Source: Lachnospiraceae bacterium UBA7026 (GTDB lineage Bacteria > Bacillota > Clostridia > Lachnospirales > Lachnospiraceae). From it: a DNA stretch of 12,997 nt. Location of the stretch: the NCBI GenBank assembly GCA_002494165.1, contig DLBH01000077.1, positions 1 to 12,997 on the forward strand. Direction: 5' to 3'. How positions within the stretch are numbered: the first letter of the stretch is position 1; each line of letters begins with the position of its first letter. Under the pieces are notes generated by a model that ran no database searches, had not been told where the DNA came from, and was given only the letters and a program-made list of their open reading frames with translations. Shown piece by piece: positions 1 to 7,199 of this stretch. The position numbers and the translations under genes were made by a program.

Positions 1-8
1 GATGTTGG

Positions 9-30
9 GGTCAAAAGCCCTGCCAATAGT
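9..30 (+). repeat. Left copy of an imperfect direct repeat flanking the IS
   Basis: GGTCAAAAG, four variable bases, then GCCAATA at 9-27 recurs at 1849-1867. The left copy runs into the first bases of the terminal inverted repeat. Its origin is unknown. Confidence 0.5.
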
Positions 31-49
31 ACCTTGAAAAATTCATATA
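26..49 (+). repeat. Left terminal inverted repeat of the IS
   Basis: It is a perfect reverse complement, over 24 bases, of 1767-1790. It lies 60 bp upstream of the transposase start and just upstream of the transposase promoter. Confidence 0.92.
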
Positions 50-72
50 AAACCCTATTTCTACCTCTTATC

Positions 73-81
73 TGATATAAT
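73..81 (+). promoter_or_regulatory. Extended -10 promoter of the transposase
   Basis: TGATATAAT at 73-81 is a full extended -10 element (TG, one base, then TATAAT). No good -35 box is seen at the normal spacing; CTATTT at 55-60 is the nearest, with a short 15-bp spacer. The expected transcription start is near 88, about 22 bases before the ATG at 110. Dependence on an extended -10 alone would fit modest transposase expression. Confidence 0.6.
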
Positions 82-90
82 AGAATCATC

Positions 91-101
91 AGGAAAGGTG
101 G
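91..101 (+). promoter_or_regulatory. Ribosome binding site deciding the transposase start
   Basis: AGGAAAGGTGG at 91-101 lies 8 bases before the ATG at 110. An in-frame GTG at 98 falls inside this site, so it is unlikely to be the start. Confidence 0.65.
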
Positions 102-109
102 TAGAAATT

Positions 110-1711
110 ATGTCATTCAGAGCAAATGATTGTCAGCAAATATCCTTATTAGACAGTCTTTCGGGACTTACAACGAGAGAACAAAAGGCATTGGAAAATT
201 CCTGGGCAAAGGTGTTCGCTGAGGAGATCTTTCCGAAGATCGACGAGGAGCGCTTTTCTGTCCTCTATTCCAATAAAGCCTCCCGGCCTAATACCCCCGT
301 CAACGTCATCATCGGTGCATTGATCATCAAAGAATTGTTTGATCTTTCCGATGACGAGATGGTGGAAAACCTCATGCTCGATCCAAGATATCAGTATGCC
401 CTGCATACTACCAGTTTTGCAGAGCAGCCACTGAGTGACAAGACCCTTTCCCGCTTCCGTAAGCGTTGTTATGATTATGAATCCACACATAACGTAGACC
501 TCTATCATGATTGCATCACAGATCTCGGAGCGAAGATTGCCAAGATGATGAAACTGAATTCCCGGATCCGAAGGATGGATTCCATGATGATCGAATCCAA
601 CATCCGCAGGCTGAGCAGGATGGAGCTTTTGTATACCTGTGTGGCCAAACTGGTCTCCTATCTCCATAAGGAAGGAAAGGAGGACCTGTTGGAAGGTCTG
701 GAACATTATTATGATCCCAATGACTTTAACCGGGTCATCTACCATAGCCGAAATGAAGATGCAGCCGGAAAGATCTCCGATATCCTGAAGGATGCTGACC
801 TTTTATTAGAGAGATGCGATGCATCCTACGATGAGGTGACGGAATATCAACTGCTTGTCCGCTGTCTTTCCGAGCAGACGGTTGTCGAAGAGGCGAAGCG
901 GCGGCTAAAAACAAAAGAGGATGGAAGCATGGATTCCAAAATCCTCCAGAATCCTTCTGATCCGGATGCGACTTTCCGGGAAAAAGCAGGGAAGCAGCAT
1001 CGGGGATATGTTGCCAATCTCGAGGAGACCGTTGGAGAAAACGGTTCCGTGGTAACCGACTATCAGTATGATCAGAATACCAAAAGTGACAGTCAGTTCA
1101 TGAAGGAACATCTTTCCTCCCAGGAAGTGCAGGAAGAAAAGACAGTCCTCATCACCGATGGAGGCTATTGCGGAGAAGAGAACAGGGCACTTGCTGAAGA
1201 GAAGAATATCGAACTTGTTACAACGGATCTGACAGGAAAGCAGGTTCCCGGCATCTACGCTGATTTTGAATTCAATGAGCAGGGGACACGGATCACCCGA
1301 TGTCCCGCAGGGCATACACCAAAGTCCTCATCCTACATGAGTCCGACCAGACAATGCAGAGCATCCTTCGACAGATCCCTGTGTGCGTCCTGTCCGAACA
1401 AGGATCAATGCAGGGCAAAGATCCACAAGAAGACAGCCGTTGTCGTAATCTCTAAAAGAGCATCCGAACGGGCCAGATATCAGCGCAAGATGCAGACAGA
1501 AGAATTCCGTCAGCTTGCAAGGATCCGGAATGGAGTAGAAACACTCCCCTCGATACTACGCAGCCAATATCATGTGGACAACATGTTTGTAAGAGGGCTG
1601 CAAAAAACGAAGTTCTTCTTTGGCAGTAAAATCGGAGCATTGAATTTCAGGAAGCTTTTCCGGTATAGGAAAGGCCTGGGACACTATGCCCAAAATCCTG
1701 CAATTGCGTAA
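110..1711 (+). CDS. IS1182-family DDE transposase
   Basis: This 533-residue protein is the transposase of the surrounding insertion sequence and would cut and rejoin the element's ends. The N-terminal part resembles the DUF772-type transposase domain (about residues 45-125, including an LSDDEMVENLMLDPRYQYAL stretch at 79-98). The DDE catalytic part follows: D157 in RMDSMM, D350 in ITDGGY and E477 in RNGVE fit the three acidic metal ligands of this fold. Between the second and third are five cysteines (398, 416, 425, 428, 434) in a CPAGH...CASCPNKDQC arrangement that is usual in this family. The C-terminus is rich in Arg, Lys and Phe. I chose ATG 110 rather than GTG 98 because the ribosome binding site overlaps the GTG. 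The frame is intact, and no terminator is evident before the right inverted repeat. Confidence 0.9.
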   Translation: MSFRANDCQQISLLDSLSGLTTREQKALENSWAKVFAEEIFPKIDEERFSVLYSNKASRPNTPVNVIIGALIIKELFDLSDDEMVENLMLDPRYQYALHTTSFAEQPLSDKTLSRFRKRCYDYESTHNVDLYHDCITDLGAKIAKMMKLNSRIRRMDSMMIESNIRRLSRMELLYTCVAKLVSYLHKEGKEDLLEGLEHYYDPNDFNRVIYHSRNEDAAGKISDILKDADLLLERCDASYDEVTEYQLLVRCLSEQTVVEEAKRRLKTKEDGSMDSKILQNPSDPDATFREKAGKQHRGYVANLEETVGENGSVVTDYQYDQNTKSDSQFMKEHLSSQEVQEEKTVLITDGGYCGEENRALAEEKNIELVTTDLTGKQVPGIYADFEFNEQGTRITRCPAGHTPKSSSYMSPTRQCRASFDRSLCASCPNKDQCRAKIHKKTAVVVISKRASERARYQRKMQTEEFRQLARIRNGVETLPSILRSQYHVDNMFVRGLQKTKFFFGSKIGALNFRKLFRYRKGLGHYAQNPAIA

Positions 1712-1766
1712 AAATACCGGAGGAATAACACTCTTGATTGGTCCTAAAAGGCCATGAATGACAAAA

Positions 1767-1790
1767 TATATGAATTTTTCAAGGTACTAT
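1767..1790 (-). repeat. Right terminal inverted repeat of the IS
   Basis: It is a perfect reverse complement of 26-49. It lies 55 bp after the transposase stop codon. Confidence 0.92.
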
Positions 1791-1797
1791 AGGAGAG

Positions 1798-1822
1798 CGA
1801 AAGGAAAAAACACTACCTTTCG
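1798..1822. repeat. Inverted repeat next to the IS right end
   Basis: CGAAAGG at 1798-1804 and CCTTTCG at 1816-1822 form a perfect 7-bp stem with an 11-base loop, 7 bp outside the IS end. Read from the minus strand the loop carries six T residues, and no T tract follows the stem. It is therefore not a standard terminator for the J-domain gene that ends at 1882. Confidence 0.5.
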
Positions 1823-1848
1823 ACCCTTACATCATATTATCAAGTCAT

Positions 1849-1870
1849 GGTCAAAAGTTCAGCCAATATT
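1849..1870 (+). repeat. Right copy of an imperfect direct repeat flanking the IS
   Basis: This matches 9-30 at 18 of 22 positions (GGTCAAAAG and GCCAATA identical). It lies 58 bp outside the right terminal repeat, so it is not an ordinary target duplication. Confidence 0.5.
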
Positions 1871-1881
1871 TTACTTTCCCT

Positions 1882-2919
1882 TCAGCTGGTCTCCCGGCTG
1901 CCGGCCTGACTGCGGATGTAGGACTCATACTCCATGAGCAGGCGGCGGATCGTCCGGTTTCTCTCCTGCTCCATGTCTTTCCTTCTGGCCCTGTCCTCCT
2001 CCTCCTGCTCAAGGCGGAGATAGAAATCTATATCGATTCTGGCCTTGCCGGTCCTGCCGGGCAGGCCGCCGGCCTGGTCCCTGACCGACAGCTTTACTGT
2101 CCCGGACCTGGTGGCCAGGGCAGGAATTACCATGTAATAAAGGCTGTCATCCTCAAAGGAAATGTAACCCAGGTCGAAACCTTTGTCATCCCTGACCCAG
2201 ATCCGGTTGTCCCTGATGGCTGCCGGATAGAGTCTGTCTCCGGCTTCCAGCCTGCCGGCGGCGGCCAGGGTCTGGTCCTGGTCCGATACGGCCACGGAAG
2301 CAGGGAATAAGAAGATACTTCTCCCCTTCCTGTCCATATCATTGATCCGGTATGTCTTATGAAGGCTGTCAATAGGGTCTATGAATTGCTGGACCAGCAG
2401 GTGGAATATCCTGGCCTTATAGGCCGCCTGCTGACCTGCCAGTCCGTAGTCTCCCACGTTATAGATGGCGTACCTGCGTTCAATCTCTTCCAGCCGGTCA
2501 CTGCATAGCTGGTTGAGACTCAGCAGCAGGTGGTTGAAATCCTCCCTCTCCGCATCCCAGAAGTATTTGCCCCGGGCGATCTTGTAGCCATCCAGCCTGT
2601 AGTCCTCATAGAAGGCCTTGGACAGGTAAATGTCTCTCGGCCAGAAGGCATCTTCATTTTGGGGGAAATCCCAACCCCCTCCTCCCGGTCCCTGCCAGGC
2701 CTCCCGGCCCGGAGACCCGGAGCTCTTACGGCCGGCCATCTGTTTCTTTATGACAGCATAAGCTTCATTAATAAGCTGGGCCCTCAGGACCAGCCGGGGA
2801 TCACTCCCTGACGAATCCGGATGATATTGCTGCATGAGACTCCGGTATCTTTTTTTCACATAGTCGCTGTCATCGGCGTCATCAACGCCCAGCAGCTGAC
2901 AGGCCTTCCAATAATCCAT
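1882..2919 (-). CDS. J-domain (DnaJ-like) protein with an uncharacterised C-terminal region
   Basis: The 345-residue product begins with a J domain (about residues 2-60). It has the HPD motif at 33-35, flanked by VKKRYRSLMQQY before and a helix-IV-like AQLINEAYAVIKK after. J domains stimulate the ATPase of Hsp70 (DnaK), so this is probably a co-chaperone. It lacks the Gly/Phe region, cysteine repeats and C-terminal domains of true DnaJ. A Gly/Pro-rich linker (about 66-85) follows, then a helical region (about 125-195) and a beta-rich segment (about 200-285) whose LEAGDRL...IWVRDDKGFDLGYI pattern recalls HIRAN domains. The charged C-terminal helix (302-335) is probably a coiled coil. No signal peptide or membrane segment is seen, so it should be cytoplasmic. 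I chose the ATG at 2919 because GGAG lies 6 bases upstream; an in-frame TTG at 2931 overlaps that site. I see no clear promoter upstream. Confidence 0.8.
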   Translation of the reverse strand: MDYWKACQLLGVDDADDSDYVKKRYRSLMQQYHPDSSGSDPRLVLRAQLINEAYAVIKKQMAGRKSSGSPGREAWQGPGGGGWDFPQNEDAFWPRDIYLSKAFYEDYRLDGYKIARGKYFWDAEREDFNHLLLSLNQLCSDRLEEIERRYAIYNVGDYGLAGQQAAYKARIFHLLVQQFIDPIDSLHKTYRINDMDRKGRSIFLFPASVAVSDQDQTLAAAGRLEAGDRLYPAAIRDNRIWVRDDKGFDLGYISFEDDSLYYMVIPALATRSGTVKLSVRDQAGGLPGRTGKARIDIDFYLRLEQEEEDRARRKDMEQERNRTIRRLLMEYESYIRSQAGSRETS

Positions 2920-3092
2920 CCCAAACTCCAACTTTCAATCAAATCCGCACCACTGCCATCCTCTTCCTAACTCCCCGGCCACCGGCACCGCTTTCTTTTC
3001 TTGCCCTACTGCCGGCACCCGTTCTTTAGTATCAGGACAATTCCCAGGCCCGCTGCCATCCGCTTACCCGGATGCCTGGTCCGGCTTTACGT
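2920..3092. other. Intergenic stretch without a recognised gene
   Basis: This C-rich stretch (plus-strand reading) between the J-domain gene and the leuS terminator shows a short direct repeat, CCGGCACC, at about 2982 and 3013. I see no convincing promoter for the J-domain gene, no ribosome binding site for another gene and no RNA gene. Confidence 0.4.
2926..2929 (-). promoter_or_regulatory. Ribosome binding site deciding the J-domain gene start
   Basis: GGAG lies 6 bases upstream of the ATG at 2917-2919 on the minus strand. It overlaps the alternative in-frame TTG codon, which has no comparable site of its own. Confidence 0.5.
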
Positions 3093-3128
3093 AAAAATCA
3101 TCATGCCGCGTAGGCAGCATGATGATTT
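3093..3128 (-). terminator. Rho-independent terminator of leuS
   Basis: AAATCATCATGC (3095-3106) and GCATGATGATTT (3117-3128) form a perfect 12-bp stem around a 10-base loop. On the minus strand the descending arm ends in a run of five T residues (3097-3093). It lies 43 bases after the leuS stop codon. Confidence 0.85.
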
Positions 3129-3170
3129 CCGTGTTCAAAGAATCTATCAGGAACCAGTCCTGTTTCACTA

Positions 3171-5573
3171 TTATTTTGCCACAATGTTGACAATCTTATT
3201 GGGCACGTAGATCTCCTTACGGATGGGCTTGTCACCGATGGCCTTGGCGATACGTGGATCTGCCTTGGCAGCCGCGAGAGCTGTGTCCTTGTCGCAGTCA
3301 CGGGGAATAGTAATAGTTCCCTTGACTCTTCCGTTAACCTGGACACCAATCTCCACCGTAGCCTCGATGGTCTTAGCCTCATCGTAAACCGGCCATGGGG
3401 CAACGGACAGCAGGCCCTGGCCTCCGATGGTCTCCCATACTTCCTCTGCCAGATGGGGAGCAAAGGGACAGAGCAGCTTAAGGAAAATACCCAGATTCTC
3501 CTTGGAAATGTGTCCCTCACTGTTGATCTCATTAAGCAGGGCCATAAGGCTGGCTATAGCTGTATTGAACTTCAATGTCTCAATATCATTGGTGACCTTT
3601 TTAATGGTCTGGTGGAACTTGGTCTCAAGGGAAGCCGATGCCTTCTCATCCGTAATCATATCGGTCAGGGCAGCCACTCTCTCAAGGAAACGCTTGCAGC
3701 CCTTCACTGAACTGTCATTCCAGGGAGTTGCCACACCATAATCACCCATGAAGAGTACATAGGTCCTCAGTGTATCCGCACCGTAATCCTCCACGATATC
3801 CAGGGGATCGATGACATTGCCCTTGGACTTGCTCATCTTGTCCCCGTCCGGGCCAAGAATCAGGCCCTGGGCAGACCGCTTGGCATAGGGTTCCGGTGTA
3901 TTCACCTCACCCAAGTCATAGAGGAACCTGTGCCAGAATCTGGAGTAGATCATATGGCGGGTTACATGCTCCATGCCGCCATTGTACCAGTCTACAGGCA
4001 TCCAGTAGTTGATCTTGTCCCTGTCAGCGAAACACTTGTCATTATGAGGATCAATATAACGGAGGAAATACCAGGATGACCCTGCCCACTGGGGCATGGT
4101 ATCTGTCTCTCTCCTGGCGGCCCGTCCGCACTTGGGACAGGTGCAGTGAACAAAGGAATCAATTCTCGCCAGGGGTGATTCTCCACCCTGACCGGGCTCA
4201 AAGTCTTCCATGGGAGGCAGCTTCAGGGGCAGTTCCTCATAGGGAACAGCCACGTCACCGCAGTAATCACAATGAACAATCGGAATGGGCTCACCCCAGT
4301 ATCTCTGGCGGTTGAAAGCCCAGTCCTTCATCTTATACTGGACACCGGCCCTGCCGATTCCATCCTTCTCCAGCTCTTCAATCATTCTGGCGATGGAGTC
4401 TTTCTTATTATCATAGCCGTTGAGGAAGTCAGAATTCACCATCTGACCGTCTCCTGTATAGGCGCATTCTTCGATGTTGCCACCCTTGATGACTTCGATG
4501 ATATCGATGCCAAAGGCCTTGGCGAAATCATAGTCTCTCTGATCATGTCCGGGTACGGCCATGATGGCTCCTGTACCATATCCCATCATGACATAGTCGG
4601 CGATAAAGATGGGAATCTCTTTTCCGTTGACCGGATTGACAGCCGTCAGGCCCTCAATCTTCACACCGGTCTTATCCTTAACCAGCTGGGTTCTCTCAAA
4701 TTCTGTCTTCTTGGCACACTCGGCCCGGTAGGCCTCGATGGCATCCATGTTGGCTACCATATCTTTATATTTATCAAGGAGCGGATGCTCCGGCGCGATA
4801 ACCATAAAGGTTACACCAAACAGGGTGTCCGGTCTGGTAGTATAGATCTCCAGCTTCTCTTCGATGCCCTTGACCGCGAAATCCACAAAGGCTCCTGTGG
4901 ACTTGCCGATCCAGTTGATCTGCTGCTGCTTGATATTCTCCGGATAATCCACGGTATCAAGACCTTCAAGCAGCTTGTCCGCATAGGCTGTAATCCGCAG
5001 ATACCATACATCCTTGGACTTCTGGACCACATCACTGTGGCAGATATCACACTTGCCGCCCTGGCTGTCCTCATTGGAAAGAACAACCTTACAGGAAGGA
5101 CAGTAATTTACCCAGGCCTTGTCCCGGTATACCAGACCCTTCTCAAACATTTTCAGAAAGATCCACTGGGTCCACTTGTAGAAATCTTCCTGGGTCGTAT
5201 CGATCACCCGGTCCCAGTCAAAGGAGAAACCAACCTTTTTAAGCTGCATGGTGAACTTTTCGATATTGCGGTCCGTAATCTCACGGGGATGGGTCTTGGT
5301 CTTGATGGCATAGTTCTCTGTGGGCAGGCCATAGGCGTCAAAACCAATGGGGAAAAGCACATTATAGCCTTCCATCCGTCTCTTTCTGGAAACTACCTCT
5401 ATGCTGGAATAAGCCTTGATATGACCCACATGCATGCCGGCACCGCTGGGATAAGGAAACTCTACCAGACCGTAAAACTTCGGTTTCGGTGAGTCGTCTA
5501 CGGCCTTGAATATCCCTTCTTCCTCCCAACGCTTCTGCCATTTGGGTTCTATCTTTTTGAAATGATGTCTCAT
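3171..5573 (-). CDS. leuS: Leucyl-tRNA synthetase
   Basis: This 800-residue cytoplasmic class Ia aminoacyl-tRNA synthetase charges tRNA-Leu with leucine. The HIGH-type motif is HVGH at 48-51 within PYPSGAGMHVGH, and the KMSKS loop is intact at 579-583. A CxxC pair set (C158/C161 and C175/C178) and a second set (C435/C438 and C479/C482) look like zinc-binding inserts. The editing (CP1) domain carries TTRPDT at 245-250 and GYGTGAIMAVPGHDQRD with Asp347, the residue that recognises the amino group of mischarged amino acids. The anticodon-binding and C-terminal domains fill roughly 600-800. The length is normal for bacterial LeuRS. I chose the ATG at 5573 because it directly follows AGGAAGGGA; an in-frame ATG 21 bases further upstream lacks a comparable site. 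It has its own promoter and terminator, and no T-box leader is visible. Confidence 0.97.
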   Translation of the reverse strand: MRHHFKKIEPKWQKRWEEEGIFKAVDDSPKPKFYGLVEFPYPSGAGMHVGHIKAYSSIEVVSRKRRMEGYNVLFPIGFDAYGLPTENYAIKTKTHPREITDRNIEKFTMQLKKVGFSFDWDRVIDTTQEDFYKWTQWIFLKMFEKGLVYRDKAWVNYCPSCKVVLSNEDSQGGKCDICHSDVVQKSKDVWYLRITAYADKLLEGLDTVDYPENIKQQQINWIGKSTGAFVDFAVKGIEEKLEIYTTRPDTLFGVTFMVIAPEHPLLDKYKDMVANMDAIEAYRAECAKKTEFERTQLVKDKTGVKIEGLTAVNPVNGKEIPIFIADYVMMGYGTGAIMAVPGHDQRDYDFAKAFGIDIIEVIKGGNIEECAYTGDGQMVNSDFLNGYDNKKDSIARMIEELEKDGIGRAGVQYKMKDWAFNRQRYWGEPIPIVHCDYCGDVAVPYEELPLKLPPMEDFEPGQGGESPLARIDSFVHCTCPKCGRAARRETDTMPQWAGSSWYFLRYIDPHNDKCFADRDKINYWMPVDWYNGGMEHVTRHMIYSRFWHRFLYDLGEVNTPEPYAKRSAQGLILGPDGDKMSKSKGNVIDPLDIVEDYGADTLRTYVLFMGDYGVATPWNDSSVKGCKRFLERVAALTDMITDEKASASLETKFHQTIKKVTNDIETLKFNTAIASLMALLNEINSEGHISKENLGIFLKLLCPFAPHLAEEVWETIGGQGLLSVAPWPVYDEAKTIEATVEIGVQVNGRVKGTITIPRDCDKDTALAAAKADPRIAKAIGDKPIRKEIYVPNKIVNIVAK

Positions 5574-5576
5574 AAT

Positions 5577-5585
5577 TCCCTTCCT
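5577..5585 (-). promoter_or_regulatory. Ribosome binding site deciding the leuS start
   Basis: AGGAAGGGA lies 3 bases before the ATG at 5571-5573, or 4-8 bases if only the AGGAAG core is counted. It falls inside the reading frame that would start from the upstream ATG at 5594, which argues against that start. Confidence 0.6.
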
Positions 5586-5683
5586 TTCTGTCATCAGGTT
5601 TTGTTTTACAACCGGAGAGCTTCGGGATCTGCGATTTCTGCTATTTATTCCAGCCCATTCCAGGTAATTCTTCTCAAATTTAT

Positions 5684-5712
5684 AGTGTACATGAAAGGCC
5701 CTGTCTTGTCAA
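5684..5712 (-). promoter_or_regulatory. leuS promoter
   Basis: On the minus strand a perfect TTGACA (5712-5707) is followed, after a 17-bp spacer, by TACACT (5689-5684). This is a strong vegetative promoter with a start near 5677, giving a leader of about 100 bases. It lies just 9 bp downstream of the L,D-transpeptidase stop. As no terminator separates them, read-through from that gene is also possible. Confidence 0.8.
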
Positions 5713-5721
5713 TGAATCAAC

Positions 5722-6552
5722 CTAAGGAGCCAGGACCTGAATCTTTAAAACCTCCACGGTAATCAGCCTGGTGGCCGGGTCCCTGACTGCCACTTTAACC
5801 GGGTAGGTGCCCGGCACTGAAGTGTCCACCAGCCCTGCCGTCTTCGCGCCGGCTGCCAGCTGGTCTGAGCTGGTAAAAACAGACCGGAAATCCAAGGCCT
5901 GGATAAGGTTGAAGTCTGTTCCCAGGGGCACTCCCTGCCTGTAAGCTTCTTTTAAACTGATTTCTACCTTGTATGGATTTCTCTTGTCGGGGTCTGTGGG
6001 ATCCCATCCGGTCTTCTTTTTGGTGGAAATGGTCAGTCTGGCCTGGTCAGGAGCCTTCAGCTTATTTTTCTCCCCGATTACCACCCTGGTACCCACGGGG
6101 CAATTCTTGTAGATCCACTTGGCGTCGGCCACAGAAAGGCGGATACAGCCATGGGAGGCCTGGCGGCCGAGCTTATTGAATTCCCTGGTCTGCACCGCAT
6201 TCTTTTTCACCCTGGTATAGGGAACAGAGTGAAAAAGGTAGGGTCCGTGGATTCTGGTACAGTACTGACCGTAAACGCCATGGTAGAGGACATGCCATCT
6301 CATCTTGCTCTGGGTCCGGTAGCTGCCTTTGATGGTGCTGTAATTCTTACCCGTTGAACAGTACATGGCCTTGACCAGCCTCTTATGGCTGTCTACAACA
6401 TTTACCAGGTTGCTTTTACGGTTGACATAAATCGTGTAGGATTTACCTTTCCCGGCATGGGCTCTGGCCGGAAATACAGCCATGACCACCAGCAGGGCCA
6501 GGAGGACCAGCCTGAAGGCCAGGGTCCTTTTTTGCGCAGTTTTGTGATTCAT
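5722..6552 (-). CDS. Secreted L,D-transpeptidase (YkuD domain) with C-terminal Ig-like region
   Basis: This 276-residue protein begins with a signal peptide: KTAQKR, then a hydrophobic core at about 11-27, and a likely cleavage after AHA at 31-33. A YkuD catalytic domain (about 38-160) follows. Its hallmark SHGCIRLS lies at 133-140, with C136 as the expected nucleophile and H134 beside it; H102 and H108 in HGPYLFH are also conserved in the family. YkuD enzymes make 3-3 cross-links in peptidoglycan or attach proteins to it. After a polar linker the C-terminal part (about 195-276) contains VDTSVPGTYPVKVAVRD, typical of bacterial Ig-like surface modules, which suggests wall association. I chose the ATG at 6552 because AAGGAG lies 5 bases upstream; the in-frame ATG at 6579 lacks a good site. 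The gene has its own promoter, divergent from that of the VOC gene. Confidence 0.92.
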   Translation of the reverse strand: MNHKTAQKRTLAFRLVLLALLVVMAVFPARAHAGKGKSYTIYVNRKSNLVNVVDSHKRLVKAMYCSTGKNYSTIKGSYRTQSKMRWHVLYHGVYGQYCTRIHGPYLFHSVPYTRVKKNAVQTREFNKLGRQASHGCIRLSVADAKWIYKNCPVGTRVVIGEKNKLKAPDQARLTISTKKKTGWDPTDPDKRNPYKVEISLKEAYRQGVPLGTDFNLIQALDFRSVFTSSDQLAAGAKTAGLVDTSVPGTYPVKVAVRDPATRLITVEVLKIQVLAP

Positions 6553-6557
6553 ACATT

Positions 6558-6563
6558 CTCCTT
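6558..6563 (-). promoter_or_regulatory. Ribosome binding site deciding the L,D-transpeptidase start
   Basis: AAGGAG lies 5 bases before the ATG at 6550-6552 on the minus strand. It makes that codon the start rather than the in-frame ATG nine codons upstream. Confidence 0.7.
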
Positions 6564-6624
6564 TCTGATCCTCATCCATAGCCTTTTAGACCGGATAATA
6601 GGATTCACATAATACTCCATTTTT

Positions 6625-6652
6625 ATTATATAATCTTTCCCCCTTTTGTAAA
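6625..6652 (-). promoter_or_regulatory. L,D-transpeptidase promoter
   Basis: On the minus strand TTTACA (6652-6647), a 16-bp spacer and a perfect TATAAT (6630-6625) precede the gene by about 75 bases. It is divergent from, and nearly abuts, the plus-strand promoter that starts at 6661. Confidence 0.75.
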
Positions 6653-6660
6653 GCATTTTA

Positions 6661-6689
6661 TTGCAAAAAAACATGTTATATGCTACAAT
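6661..6689 (+). promoter_or_regulatory. Promoter of the VOC gene, probably also serving the PBP gene
   Basis: TTGCAA (6661-6666), a 17-bp spacer and TACAAT (6684-6689) form this promoter. A TG at 6681-6682 makes the -10 an extended type. The predicted start is near 6696, giving a leader of about 77 bases. Confidence 0.75.
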
Positions 6690-6772
6690 AACATAACTGA
6701 TTTTCGATAGCCCTGCCATGTGAAGATCATGTAACCAATTACTCCCCCCATATTTATTCAGGAGGAAGAATA

Positions 6773-7138
6773 ATGATAGAGTTCGTACATTTCAATTTTA
6801 ATGTTCTGGATCTCGAGAAGAGCATAGCCTTTTATAAGGAGGCATTCGGCCTTGAGATCGTCCGCGAAAAGAATGCCGCCGACGGAAGCTACAAACTGGT
6901 TTACTTAGGCGACGGGCGGACAGCTTTCCAGCTTGAGCTTACCTGGATACGTGACCAGAAGGAACCCTATAACCTTGGCGACGAAGAATTCCATCTCGCT
7001 TTCGCTACAGATGAGATGGATTATTACCATGACAGACATCAGAAAATGGGCTGCATCTGTTATGAGAATCCCTCCATGGGCGTCTATTTTGTCAATGATC
7101 CCGACGGATACTGGATCGAAATTGTTCCTGCCCGCTAA
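6773..7138 (+). CDS. VOC-superfamily protein, glyoxalase I-like
   Basis: This single-domain 121-residue protein has the beta-alpha-beta-beta-beta repeats of the vicinal oxygen chelate fold, opening with FVHFNFNVLDLEKSIAFYKEAF. The metal ligands expected for glyoxalase I fall at the expected places: H6, E55 (in FQLEL), H74 (in EFHLAF) and E116 (in GYWIEI), closely matching the H/E/H/E set of E. coli GloA. It may therefore be a lactoylglutathione lyase-type enzyme that detoxifies methylglyoxal, but other VOC activities (dioxygenase, isomerase, antibiotic resistance) share this fold, and many Clostridia lack glutathione. It is cytoplasmic. The start is clear: AGGAGG at 6760-6765, 7 bases before the ATG. 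The PBP gene follows after 61 bp with no terminator, so the two may be co-transcribed. Confidence 0.85.
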   Translation: MIEFVHFNFNVLDLEKSIAFYKEAFGLEIVREKNAADGSYKLVYLGDGRTAFQLELTWIRDQKEPYNLGDEEFHLAFATDEMDYYHDRHQKMGCICYENPSMGVYFVNDPDGYWIEIVPAR

Positions 7139-7199
7139 CAGATAGTATTATTACAGATAATATTTTCTGTCATTTTACCCATTTCAGAGGGGTATAACC

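Larger units (their letters stand above)
26..1790 (+). mobile_element. Complete IS1182-type insertion sequence
   Basis: A 24-bp perfect terminal inverted repeat bounds this element: 26-49 on the left and 1767-1790 on the right, beginning ATAGTACCTTG when read inward. Allowing one mismatch, the match extends outward to 23-49 and 1767-1793. The element is about 1.77 kb and holds one transposase gene that fills most of it, which fits the IS1182 family size and layout. No simple short target duplication is visible directly outside the repeats. Both ends and the reading frame are intact, so it may still be mobile. Confidence 0.88.

Noticed and set aside
4272..5492. A 406-codon reading frame on the plus strand, antisense to leuS
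   Set aside because: It lies wholly inside leuS, which has all family motifs. It has no recognisable domain and reflects the codon pattern of the opposite strand.
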